From NCBI GenBank assembly GCA_002238805.1, contig MPNB01000038.1, positions 1 through 32,616 on the forward strand: a stretch of 32,616 bases of DNA, written 5' to 3'. The stretch comes from Rhodothermaceae bacterium bin80. Its GTDB lineage: Bacteria; Bacteroidota; Rhodothermia; Rhodothermales; Bin80. Below the pieces are notes generated by a model. That model was not told where the DNA came from. It was given only the letters and a program-made list of their open reading frames with translations, and did no database searches. Of the stretch, positions 16,643 through 25,852 are shown one piece after another; position 1 is the first letter of the stretch, and each line of letters begins with the position of its first letter. The translations under genes were made by a program, and so were the position numbers.

Positions 16643-16722
16643 GTATGGTACTCAGAGACGTGGTCAATTCGATTTCCTCATCTCCCTCACGAACGGGAGA
16701 TACATTTATTGGTAGAGCAAAC

Positions 16723-18198
16723 ATGTCCCGACGCATGTGTTCTTTTCTTGCGATGGGTTTGCTTGCCGTAGTGATTCTTTCCGGGTGTTCAATGGCTCCA
16801 CACTTGGAGGATCCGGTGCAGGTGCTTCCAGAACAATTTGAGATTGCTACGCTTGCCGAAAGGGGGGCGCAGCATTACTGGTGGCACGGCTTTGGAGATC
16901 CGTATCTGGACCAGTTAGTCGATTCTGTCATTGCACGTAATCTGGATCTGCGCGTTGCTGTGGCTCGAGTGGCGGAACTACAAAACCAATTTCGTATGGT
17001 CCGGGCCGAGCAGTTTCCGGCAATGGAACTGGCTGCACGAAGAGATCAGCAGGATACGCCCTCCAATACGGGCATAGGAGGGCAGTTAGGGGATCGTCTC
17101 AATATACCCGGGGGGCCCGACTTTCCCGATCGTTTCGAATTTACCACCTATAGTGCCTCCCTTGGCTTTACCTATGAGATAGACTTTTGGGGTCGAGTGC
17201 GGGGAGCGAAACGGGCAGCGCTGCGGGAGTTTTTTGCTACTCAATCCGATGTTCGTACGATACTCTTGGGTGTCATCGGTGAGACGGTTGCTACATATTT
17301 TGAGATTGCCGCCCGTCAGCGCATCCTTGCGCTGACGCGCGAAAACGTGGATATTCTCACGGAACGTGCCCAGATCATGTCTGATCGATATGAACGAGGT
17401 TTAGCCTCCTCCCTGGAATATTACGCCGCCCAGCAGGAGCTTGAGGCTACAAAAGCGGATATGCCCCTGATCGAAATCCAGCTGGAGGCGGCCCAGGGGC
17501 GACTCGCCCTACTTCTAGGGCACTACCGAGTCCCGATGGATTCCATGCTGGTGCCGGAAAGTGCCTACACGTATGCTTTAGAGGAAATACCGAGTGGTCT
17601 GCCTTCAGAGTTACTGCAGGAAAGGCCGGATGTGGTTGCCGCATTTCAGCGTTTAGAAGCCGCTCGTGAGCGCATCGGAGTAGCACGTGCTGCTCAGTTT
17701 CCCAGTTTTTCATTGACTGGTGCAGCCGGCACACAAAGTAGCGTGCTGTCCGATATCGTACAGACCGGTCAGAAATTTTGGCTTTTTAGCTCCGGTCTGA
17801 CTGCTCCTATATTCAATGCCGGTAGGATCCGGGCCAACATCAGGGTAGCCTGGGCTCAGTACGAGCAATTGTCCGCTCAATATGAGAAGACCGTGCTCAT
17901 GGCCTTCAGGGATGTGGAAGCCGCACTGATTAACTATGGTAAGTTAAAGGAGCGGCATGCTTCCCTTTTAGCCGCCAGTGCCTCTGCTATTGAGAGGGTT
18001 CGTATTCAAGAACTTCGCTATTCTCATGGTACAAGCGACTATTTGGGATTTCTGGATGCCCGGCGCAATCGTACTTTGACGGAAATGGCATTAACGGAAT
18101 CGCATCGCGCCCTGGCAGAGGCTCGTTTAGCAGTACACAGGTCCCTTGGCGGGCTTTGGATTCATGGAGCATCACAATTTGATCATGGGACACCGTAG
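16723..18198 (+). CDS. RND efflux outer-membrane lipoprotein, TolC/NodT family
   Basis: This is the outer-membrane channel of a tripartite efflux pump. From ATG 16723 the protein (491 residues) has a lipoprotein signal with lipobox LSGC (C22). Two OEP repeats follow, recognisable by YWWHGFGDPYLDQLVD, then NLDLRVAVARV, then FWGRVRGAKRA, and in the second half ERPDVVAAFQRLEAARERIGVAR and APIFNAGRIRA. Length is normal for the family. Upstream in-frame ATG 16645 has a much better Shine-Dalgarno (GGAGG 16635-16639). It would add 26 residues before the signal, which is awkward for a lipoprotein. The adaptor gene starts 40 bases after the stop, so the three pump genes form one operon. Confidence 0.88.
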   Translation: MSRRMCSFLAMGLLAVVILSGCSMAPHLEDPVQVLPEQFEIATLAERGAQHYWWHGFGDPYLDQLVDSVIARNLDLRVAVARVAELQNQFRMVRAEQFPAMELAARRDQQDTPSNTGIGGQLGDRLNIPGGPDFPDRFEFTTYSASLGFTYEIDFWGRVRGAKRAALREFFATQSDVRTILLGVIGETVATYFEIAARQRILALTRENVDILTERAQIMSDRYERGLASSLEYYAAQQELEATKADMPLIEIQLEAAQGRLALLLGHYRVPMDSMLVPESAYTYALEEIPSGLPSELLQERPDVVAAFQRLEAARERIGVARAAQFPSFSLTGAAGTQSSVLSDIVQTGQKFWLFSSGLTAPIFNAGRIRANIRVAWAQYEQLSAQYEKTVLMAFRDVEAALINYGKLKERHASLLAASASAIERVRIQELRYSHGTSDYLGFLDARRNRTLTEMALTESHRALAEARLAVHRSLGGLWIHGASQFDHGTP

Positions 18199-18237
18199 AG
18201 TTTCGTTGATGTCACTGTTCAAGTATATTTCGCGATC

Positions 18238-19416
18238 ATGAAGCGAGCAAGACTCGTATTTGCTGTCGGTACTGTCGTCGTTGTTGCATGCGTCATAGTT
18301 CTGGCCATGATGTTGCCGAGGCCACGCAATAGTTCTCCAGAAACTACGCCGAATCAGGCCGTTCCTATTGTCACCACGGTTGTACCTAAGTCGCAAGATG
18401 GACGTGTCAAGATACTGGGGAATGGAACGGTTCGACCGCTGCAGGAAGTGACCCTTGTAGCTGAAGTTGGGGGAAAGATCACCTGGGTGGCAGAGGAGTT
18501 CGTTACTGGCGGCTCTTTCCGTCAGGGTCAAGAGATGCTCGGGATTGATTCGACTGATTACGCCAACGCGGTAATCGTTGCCCGGGCCGAGGTAGTTCAG
18601 CGACAGTTCGATTTGCTCAGGGCCGAAGAAGAGATGGCAATTTCAAAGCAGGAATGGAGGCTTTTGGAGAGCCGAACAGGTGTGCATAGGCCGGTCGACA
18701 GCACTGAGCTCGGGAGTCTTGTCTTCAAGGAGCCGCATTGGAAGGTTGCGGTTGCACAGCTTCAGAGTGCTCGGGCACGCCTTCGCGATGCTGAGATGCG
18801 TCTGAGCAGGACAAGAGTCGTTGCACCGTATAATGGACGATTACGAACCAAGGGTGCAGGGCTTGGGCAGTTTGTTGGGCCAGGGCATATGATCGGTTCT
18901 TATTACGGGACGGATGCGGTCGAGATCAGCGTGTCCGTTTCAGGTCGTGATTTGACCTTGTTGGGAGACTTACTCGGTCGTGAATCCCCCTCTACACGTG
19001 CAAGACTTATTGCCCGTTATGCTGGAGCCGAGCATGAATGGATGGGGGTCGTTCATCGCACGGAAGGTGCTCTGTCTGAGTTGACGCGAACCCTGAATGT
19101 GATCGTTCGTGTGCAGAGGCCATATGAGAGGAGTAATGTGCGTCCGCCTCTTTTGGTGGGTACGTTCGTTACTGCATATCTGGAAGGCCGGCACTTTGAT
19201 CAATACTACATGTTGCCCCGCGAAGCCCTCAAGGAAGCGGGTGAGGTTTGGGTGGTTCGTGGGGGCCGCCTGTATGGGCAACCCGTTGAAGTTATTCAAG
19301 AAGTGGAGGATACCGTCTATGTTCTGAGTGGAGTCACGGAGAGGGACTCGGTCGTGACCAATATGCTGAATGTCGTAACTGACGGTATGCGCGTACGGGC
19401 TGGGGTAGAGAAGTAG
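18238..19416 (+). CDS. RND efflux periplasmic adaptor (membrane fusion protein)
   Basis: The 392-residue adaptor has an N-terminal membrane anchor (about 5-27), then a barrel/lipoyl half (GNGTVRPLQEVTLVAEVGGKI). An alpha hairpin of charged heptad-like helices follows (about 110-185), then the returning lipoyl half with the motif RVVAPYNGRL. The C-terminal beta-barrel and membrane-proximal parts complete the HlyD/AcrA pattern. It bridges the pump at 19429 and the channel at 16723. The gap to the pump gene is only 12 bases and contains GGAG, so the two are co-translated. Its substrate cannot be read from sequence. Confidence 0.9.
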   Translation: MKRARLVFAVGTVVVVACVIVLAMMLPRPRNSSPETTPNQAVPIVTTVVPKSQDGRVKILGNGTVRPLQEVTLVAEVGGKITWVAEEFVTGGSFRQGQEMLGIDSTDYANAVIVARAEVVQRQFDLLRAEEEMAISKQEWRLLESRTGVHRPVDSTELGSLVFKEPHWKVAVAQLQSARARLRDAEMRLSRTRVVAPYNGRLRTKGAGLGQFVGPGHMIGSYYGTDAVEISVSVSGRDLTLLGDLLGRESPSTRARLIARYAGAEHEWMGVVHRTEGALSELTRTLNVIVRVQRPYERSNVRPPLLVGTFVTAYLEGRHFDQYYMLPREALKEAGEVWVVRGGRLYGQPVEVIQEVEDTVYVLSGVTERDSVVTNMLNVVTDGMRVRAGVEK

Positions 19417-19428
19417 GAGCTTACCGAT

Positions 19429-22400
19429 ATGAAAAAAGCCATTGCATATATGGCACAGAACAGTGTCGCAGCGAACCTGCTGATGTTGCTGATTCTGTTC
19501 CTCGGACTCCTGAACGTGTCTAGGATTCCGCAGGAGATTTTTCAGGAGGCCAGTCTTGATGCCGTCGAAATTCGGACGGATTATCTCGGTGCTTCCCCGG
19601 AAGAAGTAGAAGACGGAGTCGTGCGACGCATTGAAGAGGCTATTGAAGGGATTGATGGCATTGATCAAATCTCGTCTGTTGCAGCAGAAAATGTAGGAGT
19701 GGTGACCGCAAGCCTCAAGTTGGGCGCAGATGTTGGTAAGGCGCTCAATGATATCAAGAGTGGTGTGGATCGCATCAATACATTTCCCGCCGAAGTGGAG
19801 CGCCCGGTTGTGCGGGAGTTGACCAACCGCAGAAATGTGCTCCAGATCGCCATTTACGGGGATGCCAGTGAGCACACATTCAAGGCGCTGGCGGAACAGG
19901 TCAAGGATGACCTGACAGCGCTTGACGAAATTTCCTTTGTGCGCTTGACGGGTGTGCGAGACTACGAGATATCAATTGAAGTCTCCGAGAATACGTTGGC
20001 TGCCTATGGACTACGTCTATCTGACATAGCGGCTGCTGTAGGACGTGGGAGTCTGGATCTGCCTGGAGGTAGCCTAGAGACCCGAAGTGAAGAGATTCTG
20101 GTTCGTTCAAAAGGACAGAGGTACACTGCAAGAGATTTTGAGGAGATAATTGTTCTGGCAAGTCCGACGGGTGCAAGTGTTCGCCTAAGTGATCTCGCCA
20201 CGGTAACAGATGGATTTAAGGAGGATAACTTGATTGCGCGATTTGGAGGACAGCCGGCGGTGTTGGTCTCGGTTTCCCGTTCCGGGGACGAGCGGGTTCC
20301 GGATATCGCTGAAGCCACCAAAGCGTACTTGACTGACCTCCGCTCTCAGTTGCCTGAGGGAATCTCCGTGGATACGTGGCGGAACGAACACTATTACCTC
20401 GAAAGCCGTCTCAATCTGTTGATTAGGAATGGAATTGCGGGTTTCATACTGGTGACTTTGGCTCTTGTCCTCTCTATGAATCTTCAATTGGCATTATGGA
20501 CTTCCTTTGGACTGTTGGTGTGCTTTATCGGCACGTTTTCGGTCATGGCCTTCCTTGGAGTCTCCATTGATATGACCTCTTTGTTTGCCTTCATCATTGC
20601 AATTGGTATTGTGGTTGATGATGCGATTGTCATCGGAGAAAGCATATTCAGAGAGCAGGAGCGTGGGGTCCCCCCGATGCGAGCTGCGGTTCAAGGGGCC
20701 CAGCGTCTTTGCATTCCCGTGACCTTTGCAGTCTTAACGACCATTGCTGCATTTTCGCCAATGCTGTTTGTCCCGGGGTCCATTGGCAAGTTAATGGCCT
20801 CTATCCCGACGGTTGCGATCACAGTTCTGGTCTTTTCTCTGATCGAATCACTCTTCATCCTGCCTGCGCATCTATCGCACATGAAAAGGAAGAAGAGTTC
20901 TGGCAGGATAGTTCGACGACTGAATCTCATTCAGTCTGCTACGACGCGGGCCTTGGAACGCTTCACACATGGTCCGTTAGATCGCGTACTGCGGTTTACC
21001 ACCCGCCGTTACATTCTAGTGCTGGTCAGTTCTGTGATCCTGATTGGTTTGTCTCTCACAATTGTGGGTAGTGGATTGATCCAGTTTGTTTTTCTTCCTG
21101 AGATTGAAGGCGAAGTTGTAACGGCTCGCATCGAAATGCCGCCAGGCACTACAGCTGAACGGACGCAACAGATTGCCGAATTGCTGGAAGCACAGGGTCA
21201 TGAGGCTGCTGCCGAATTACAAGCCAGTCTCCCAGAGAATCATTCGCCTGTGGTAACGAATACGATGACCGTGGTCGGTGACCAGCCCTCTCTTATGTTG
21301 GAGCCCATGTCGGCCGATCAACATCTCATTGTCCAGCCCCACCTGGGCGAGGTCAGTTTTGAACTGACAAGTGCCGAGACACGGAAGTTTCCTGCACTCA
21401 GGTTCGAGGAGGTATGGCGGGATAAAGTGGGCGAAATTCCTGGTGTAAGCTCCCTTGTATTCCAAGCCTCACTTATCTCTCTTGGAAGTAGCATCCGGGC
21501 TGAACTGACCGCGTCTACTCCGCAGGCATTGGAGGAGGCAGCGGTACGCTTCCGGGATGAACTCACGAGTATTGCGGGGGTCTCCAATATTGACGACGAT
21601 CGAGACCGAGGGAAACGTGAGGTTCAGTTAGAACTACTTCCAGAGTCACGCTCTCTTGGTCTGACGTTCGAAGATATGGCACAGCAGGTGCGCAATGCCT
21701 TTTTTGGTGCTGAAGCTTTGCGCATTCAAAGAGGAAGAGATGACGTTCGCGTGATGACTCGTTTGCCGGAGGAGGAACGCAACAGCCCAGAGGACCTGAA
21801 GCGCCTCCGTATCCGTACGCCCGCCGGAGCTGAAGTCCCTCTCAGCGAAGTTGCCGAAGTGAGCTTTGGTACTGGTCCGGCCAGTATTTATCGGCGTGAC
21901 CGTCGGCGTGTGATCACGATATCTGCAGATGTAAACGAAGAAGAGACCACATTAAACAAAGTCTTGGACCGTTTGGAATCAACAATCATCCCGGAGATGC
22001 AGGGGAAAATTCCGGGATTCCGCGTGAGTTTCGAAGGCGAGCAGCGCCAGCAAGCGGATGCTATGGATGCGCTTACCAGAGGTTTTATTATTGCCTTGTT
22101 TGTGATGTATGCACTTTTGGCAATTCCTTTTCGTTCCTATGTTCAACCATTTATCATCCTAGCCATAGTTCCATTCGGATTTGTTGGCGCTCTGATTGGA
22201 CATATTTTTATGGGTCTGAGCCTGAGTACGCTCAGCCTGTGGGGAATTGTTGCGCTAAGCGGAATTGTAATTAATGATTCGCTGGTGCTGATTGATTACA
22301 TTAACAAGAGGAGTCGGGCGGGGATGTCTATGGAGGAGGCAATTTGGGAAGGGGGTAAAGTGCGTTTTCGCCCAATCCTGCTTACGTCAGTAACAACGTT

Positions 22401-22614
22401 CTTGGGAGTGCTCCCACTTATCCTTGAGCAGAGTACTCAGGCACAATTCCTCATTCCGATGGCGGTAAGCCTCGGTATTGGTGTGCTGTTTGCCACGGCA
22501 ATCCTGATGATGCTGGTGCCGGCGCTCATGATGTTGCATTATCGCATGGGCTTCTTGCTTCGTCGTGGGCACTCTGACTTATCTGAAAATGAGTTCAGCA
22601 TCAGGCCAGAGTGA
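19429..22614 (+). CDS. RND efflux pump, inner-membrane transporter (AcrB/HAE-like superfamily)
   Basis: The 1061-residue protein has the RND layout: TM1 at about 13-31, a periplasmic porter domain, TM2-6 (about 335-480), a second large periplasmic loop, and TM8-12 near the end. The proton-relay acidic pair is present as D397-D398 in GIVVDDAIV within TM4. The sequence fits the AcrB/MdtB-like proton-driven branch rather than CusA metal pumps. In the C-terminal half a Ser-Gly-Ile-Val-Ile-Asn-Asp segment occupies the TM10 relay region. Third gene of the efflux operon; no regulator is encoded beside it. The drug or lipid exported is unknown. Confidence 0.92.
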   Translation: MKKAIAYMAQNSVAANLLMLLILFLGLLNVSRIPQEIFQEASLDAVEIRTDYLGASPEEVEDGVVRRIEEAIEGIDGIDQISSVAAENVGVVTASLKLGADVGKALNDIKSGVDRINTFPAEVERPVVRELTNRRNVLQIAIYGDASEHTFKALAEQVKDDLTALDEISFVRLTGVRDYEISIEVSENTLAAYGLRLSDIAAAVGRGSLDLPGGSLETRSEEILVRSKGQRYTARDFEEIIVLASPTGASVRLSDLATVTDGFKEDNLIARFGGQPAVLVSVSRSGDERVPDIAEATKAYLTDLRSQLPEGISVDTWRNEHYYLESRLNLLIRNGIAGFILVTLALVLSMNLQLALWTSFGLLVCFIGTFSVMAFLGVSIDMTSLFAFIIAIGIVVDDAIVIGESIFREQERGVPPMRAAVQGAQRLCIPVTFAVLTTIAAFSPMLFVPGSIGKLMASIPTVAITVLVFSLIESLFILPAHLSHMKRKKSSGRIVRRLNLIQSATTRALERFTHGPLDRVLRFTTRRYILVLVSSVILIGLSLTIVGSGLIQFVFLPEIEGEVVTARIEMPPGTTAERTQQIAELLEAQGHEAAAELQASLPENHSPVVTNTMTVVGDQPSLMLEPMSADQHLIVQPHLGEVSFELTSAETRKFPALRFEEVWRDKVGEIPGVSSLVFQASLISLGSSIRAELTASTPQALEEAAVRFRDELTSIAGVSNIDDDRDRGKREVQLELLPESRSLGLTFEDMAQQVRNAFFGAEALRIQRGRDDVRVMTRLPEEERNSPEDLKRLRIRTPAGAEVPLSEVAEVSFGTGPASIYRRDRRRVITISADVNEEETTLNKVLDRLESTIIPEMQGKIPGFRVSFEGEQRQQADAMDALTRGFIIALFVMYALLAIPFRSYVQPFIILAIVPFGFVGALIGHIFMGLSLSTLSLWGIVALSGIVINDSLVLIDYINKRSRAGMSMEEAIWEGGKVRFRPILLTSVTTFLGVLPLILEQSTQAQFLIPMAVSLGIGVLFATAILMMLVPALMMLHYRMGFLLRRGHSDLSENEFSIRPE

Positions 22615-22622
22615 TTGCTGCC

Positions 22623-22711
22623 TATTTGCCTTAATGCACGTGGATTTTGCCTATCATATTGAGGAAAATCGCCAACTATACCCGACGTTTGGTCTAGCAC
22701 GTATCTTTTGA
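22623..22711 (+). pseudogene. C-terminal remnant of a third DUF5686-type gene
   Basis: In the frame from 22625 the sequence encodes 28 residues ending YPTFGLARIF and a TGA at 22709-22711. These match the C-terminus of the gene at 10865 in 22 of 28 positions, with several silent third-base changes. It directly follows the RND pump stop (22612-22614) with no 5' part, so it is the tail of a paralogue whose body has been lost. Confidence 0.85.
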
Positions 22712-22742
22712 TTTTCGCAAGGAATGCCTGTCTGCTCTCGAT
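22623..22742 (+). repeat. Direct repeat copy 2
   Basis: Second copy of the 120-bp repeat at 13155-13274. It includes the paralogue tail fragment and the ATG plus first six codons of the following intact DUF5686 gene. The two copies bound a 9.35-kb block. Confidence 0.9.
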
Positions 22743-25078
22743 TGCCAGAGGCACACTCCGGGCCGTTAGGCAGGCAGTCGATCCTGCGGTGGTTGCTGGC
22801 TGGTTTGAGCGTTGTCGTTATCCAGGTGTGCATGCAGCAGGCATTGGGGCAGGTGCTTGTTACAGGGTCCGTGCGGGATTCTGTCACGCGACTGCCACTA
22901 ATTTCGGCACATGTTGTTCTGGATGGTGCTGTTCAGGGTACGATCACAAATCGGGATGGTGCTTTCGAGCTCACGCTTCCTGGTTTGCCCGCCACTCTGA
23001 TTTTTCGGCACATCGGCTATAATCCTGTGCGGGTAACCCTGGGGCCGGATGATTCACGAGTCATTAACGTGAATCTAGAACCAGCGGTTATTCCTTTGCC
23101 TGAAGTACTGGTAACAGGAGATAATTTAGCCGCCGGTATCATGGAGCAGGTCATTCGCCGCAAGGTTGCCCGTCGAGTCCATCTGGAATCCTACAGTGCT
23201 CTTATGTATTCCAGAATAACTTTGCGGCGCCGCGACAAAATCGTCCTGATAAGTGAAGCCGTTCTTGATCGATTTGTCACCAGTCAGGCCGGAACCCGGG
23301 ATATCATACGGTCTATGCGTTCGACGTCTGATTTTTATGAACAGCTGGGTCTAACCCCAGCACCTCAGGATTTTTCGTCGGATCATGTGCAGATAAACGG
23401 GTTGACATTTTTCGGGCCCACACACCCAGATGCGCTGGATCATTACAATTTTACACTTGCGGGGCGTCGCCCCTGGGGTGATCAACAGCTCTACGATATA
23501 TACATTGCTCCAAAAAACAATCAGGAAGCCGCACTGATAGGACGAATTTCTGTGCTGGATGGTGTTTATGCGCTTGTAGAGGTCGATTTAAGACCTGCTT
23601 CTCACGTGATTTTTCCCCCTGATACCCGGGATTGGAGGGTAGCTTATCGTCAGAGTTTTGCCCAGGCAGATTCATTTTGGCTGCCCATAGACCTTCGTCT
23701 GGAAGGCCGCATTCATGTGGAGCCGGAAGGCGAGGCTACCAGCCCAACTACGGTGCGGCAAGTTGCCAGACTGATGAACTATCAGATCAACCAGACTGTA
23801 CCCGCAGCGCTATTCGCTCGTCGAGAGCAGTTACAGGTGGATTCGATTTCCGTCTTTCGGGATGATCTGTTTTTGATGGGATTGGATATGGTTGCCTTGA
23901 CGGTCCAGGAATTGGAGGTGATTGATGACCTGCTCCGTGGACGACCACTAACCCTGCGTCAGGCATTACCGGCTACAGCCTCGGTCCGCGGTGCAGAAAT
24001 GGAGGCACGCAGCTTTCACCTGGGTGATCCGCCCCAATTTGTTTGGCCGCTCATCGGAGGTTTTGCACCATGGCTGCGCTATAATCGCGTGGATGGTACC
24101 CTCGTGGGAGTCGGTAAGGCATTTCCCATAGGAGAGCGCGCAGAATTGGCTGCCCGTATTGGAAAATCATTGGGATATGGTCGTACGCGCGTGGCTGCTG
24201 CGCTGAGCAATCAACTGACGAACGTCCTGCAAACTTCCGTGATATTTGAGCGGGATATGCAACCGCAAAATGGCACAATGATTCACACCGAGGCCACAAA
24301 CTCGTTGTCAGCGAGGTTGTTGGCCCGGGATTACTTCGACTGGTATTGGGCCACGAGGGTTCGCTTGAACGCAAGTTATGAGGCGCATGGGATCAGGGCA
24401 AGGGTTTCCGGGATGTATGCCACTATCGATTCTGTTCAAACCCAGGTGAGGAGTCCGTGGCCGCATCAACGGGAGTTTCCGAACAATTATTTGATCACGC
24501 CGGGGCACCATAAGTCCTTCGAACTCAGGGTTGCTACCGGTAGCGACTGGCAGCCGTATCGCATAGATCCCCAGCAAAGGGTTGAAGTTAGGGTTGAGTA
24601 TGGCGACGCTCCTCGAAGCCGTCGGTATTTGAAGGCAACCCTGTTTACGGATGGGTACATACGTACGCTGATGCGTCGTCGCCCGCAGTCTGCCGGAATG
24701 TCAGTACGTGTCTTGGCGGGATTTGCAACACTCAAAGCTCCCATTGAGCAATGGCATGTGGCAGAGGGCAGCATGGGTCCGATTGGAACACTCGGTACAC
24801 TCCGCACCGTCCGTAACCGTCGTTTAATTGGGCGTCATATGGTGGGAATATATTGGGAGCACGATTTTCGCAGTTTACCATTTGAGATGTTGCGTATCAG
24901 GCCACTTGTAGATCAAAAGGTCAGCATGCGATTTGGAGCCGCGCATGTGTATGTCGATGATAGATGGACCCATGAAATCACTTTGAGTATTGCAAGATTT
25001 CCATTACGTGTAGATCTTAGCCGCAGAATAAGACAACCGGGACTATTCGTTAGCATAGGTTTGACTGGGCGTCGTTAG
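22724..25078 (+). CDS. Outer-membrane protein with carboxypeptidase-regulatory-like domain and DUF5686-like region (paralogue 2)
   Basis: The 784-residue protein is a divergent paralogue of the gene at 10865. It has a signal peptide with a long n-region (hydrophobic core about 22-38, ending ALGQ), then a regulatory-like beta domain (GSVRDSVTRLPLISAHV to HIGYNPVRV). A DUF5686-type central part shares FFGPTHPDALDHYNFTLAG with the partner's IGVTHPDALGKYVFTLEG. The C-terminal half is beta-rich. Unlike paralogue 1 it lacks the EDPA stretch but keeps GIMEQVIRRK in the same place. ATG 22724 follows AAGGA with short spacing. It is followed after 23 bases by an RluA gene, probably in the same transcript. 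Function is unknown. Confidence 0.78.
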   Translation: MPVCSRLPEAHSGPLGRQSILRWLLAGLSVVVIQVCMQQALGQVLVTGSVRDSVTRLPLISAHVVLDGAVQGTITNRDGAFELTLPGLPATLIFRHIGYNPVRVTLGPDDSRVINVNLEPAVIPLPEVLVTGDNLAAGIMEQVIRRKVARRVHLESYSALMYSRITLRRRDKIVLISEAVLDRFVTSQAGTRDIIRSMRSTSDFYEQLGLTPAPQDFSSDHVQINGLTFFGPTHPDALDHYNFTLAGRRPWGDQQLYDIYIAPKNNQEAALIGRISVLDGVYALVEVDLRPASHVIFPPDTRDWRVAYRQSFAQADSFWLPIDLRLEGRIHVEPEGEATSPTTVRQVARLMNYQINQTVPAALFARREQLQVDSISVFRDDLFLMGLDMVALTVQELEVIDDLLRGRPLTLRQALPATASVRGAEMEARSFHLGDPPQFVWPLIGGFAPWLRYNRVDGTLVGVGKAFPIGERAELAARIGKSLGYGRTRVAAALSNQLTNVLQTSVIFERDMQPQNGTMIHTEATNSLSARLLARDYFDWYWATRVRLNASYEAHGIRARVSGMYATIDSVQTQVRSPWPHQREFPNNYLITPGHHKSFELRVATGSDWQPYRIDPQQRVEVRVEYGDAPRSRRYLKATLFTDGYIRTLMRRRPQSAGMSVRVLAGFATLKAPIEQWHVAEGSMGPIGTLGTLRTVRNRRLIGRHMVGIYWEHDFRSLPFEMLRIRPLVDQKVSMRFGAAHVYVDDRWTHEITLSIARFPLRVDLSRRIRQPGLFVSIGLTGRR

Positions 25079-25101
25079 TTTGGTTTACACGTTGTATTCT
25101 C

Positions 25102-25767
25102 ATGTGGCTTTTCGAGGACAATCATTTGTTGACGCTCAATAAACCTGCGGGTCTACTCTCGCAGGCCGACATTACCGGAGATCCAGACTTGGTAACGTTG
25201 GCCCGTGCCTACCTGAAAAAGAAATACAATAAGCCGGGAAATGTTTACATCGGGTTGGTGCATCGTCTGGATCGCCCTGTATCAGGTGCTATGGTGCTTG
25301 CGAGAACATCTAAGGCGGCACGGCGCTTGAGTCAGGTATTCCGTGATCGTCGGATAAAGAAGGAGTATATTGCTGTTGTGGAGGGCCTGATTGGAGGGAG
25401 TGGTGTAATGGAAGACTATTTACACAAGGAGATGTGTCGGGCGCACATTGTCCAGGACGAAGAGTCCGGCAAGTATTCGAGTCTGCGTTGGAGGGCATTG
25501 AGCAGTGATGGGATTTTTACGTCTGTGTGGGTGGAGTTAATCACTGGTCGTGCTCATCAAATCCGATGTCAGTTCGCTGCCCGGGGTTTCCCTGTCCTGG
25601 GAGATGTACGTTATGGTGCGCGTCATCGTTTTGATGGGCGAAACATTGCATTACATTGTTGCGGCCTGACTTTCGATCATCCTGTTGCTCGGGTGCCCGT
25701 AGAGGTAAAAGCTACGTTCCCCGAGAGTTGGCCGACTAAGCTTCTGAAGCTCGTAGAGACTGACTAG
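25102..25767 (+). CDS. RluA-family pseudouridine synthase
   Basis: RluA-type enzymes isomerise uridine to pseudouridine in rRNA or tRNA. The 221-residue protein is a stand-alone catalytic domain without an S4 domain. The motif LNKPAGLL lies at 12-19, the catalytic HRLD has D57, and GRAHQIRCQ with LGDVRYG follows in the C-terminal half. Which RNA position it modifies cannot be told. It lies 23 bases after the DUF5686 gene and ends 85 bases before the convergent mcrC end. Confidence 0.93.
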   Translation: MWLFEDNHLLTLNKPAGLLSQADITGDPDLVTLARAYLKKKYNKPGNVYIGLVHRLDRPVSGAMVLARTSKAARRLSQVFRDRRIKKEYIAVVEGLIGGSGVMEDYLHKEMCRAHIVQDEESGKYSSLRWRALSSDGIFTSVWVELITGRAHQIRCQFAARGFPVLGDVRYGARHRFDGRNIALHCCGLTFDHPVARVPVEVKATFPESWPTKLLKLVETD

Positions 25768-25852
25768 GAAGAGTCGATGGAGATTCGAACCGCCTCCGCG
25801 CGCCGTCTTCTATTTGAGGCCCACGGTCTTCATTGGTTCTAGCGCCTGTCTT

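Noticed and set aside
16420-16645. TetR-like helix-turn-helix fragments upstream of the efflux operon
   Set aside because: A stretch resembling LDLLSSAAIAVLQ and RGGFYLYGS hints at a decayed TetR regulator. The match is short, needs frame changes, and conflicts with the better-supported small ORF in another frame.
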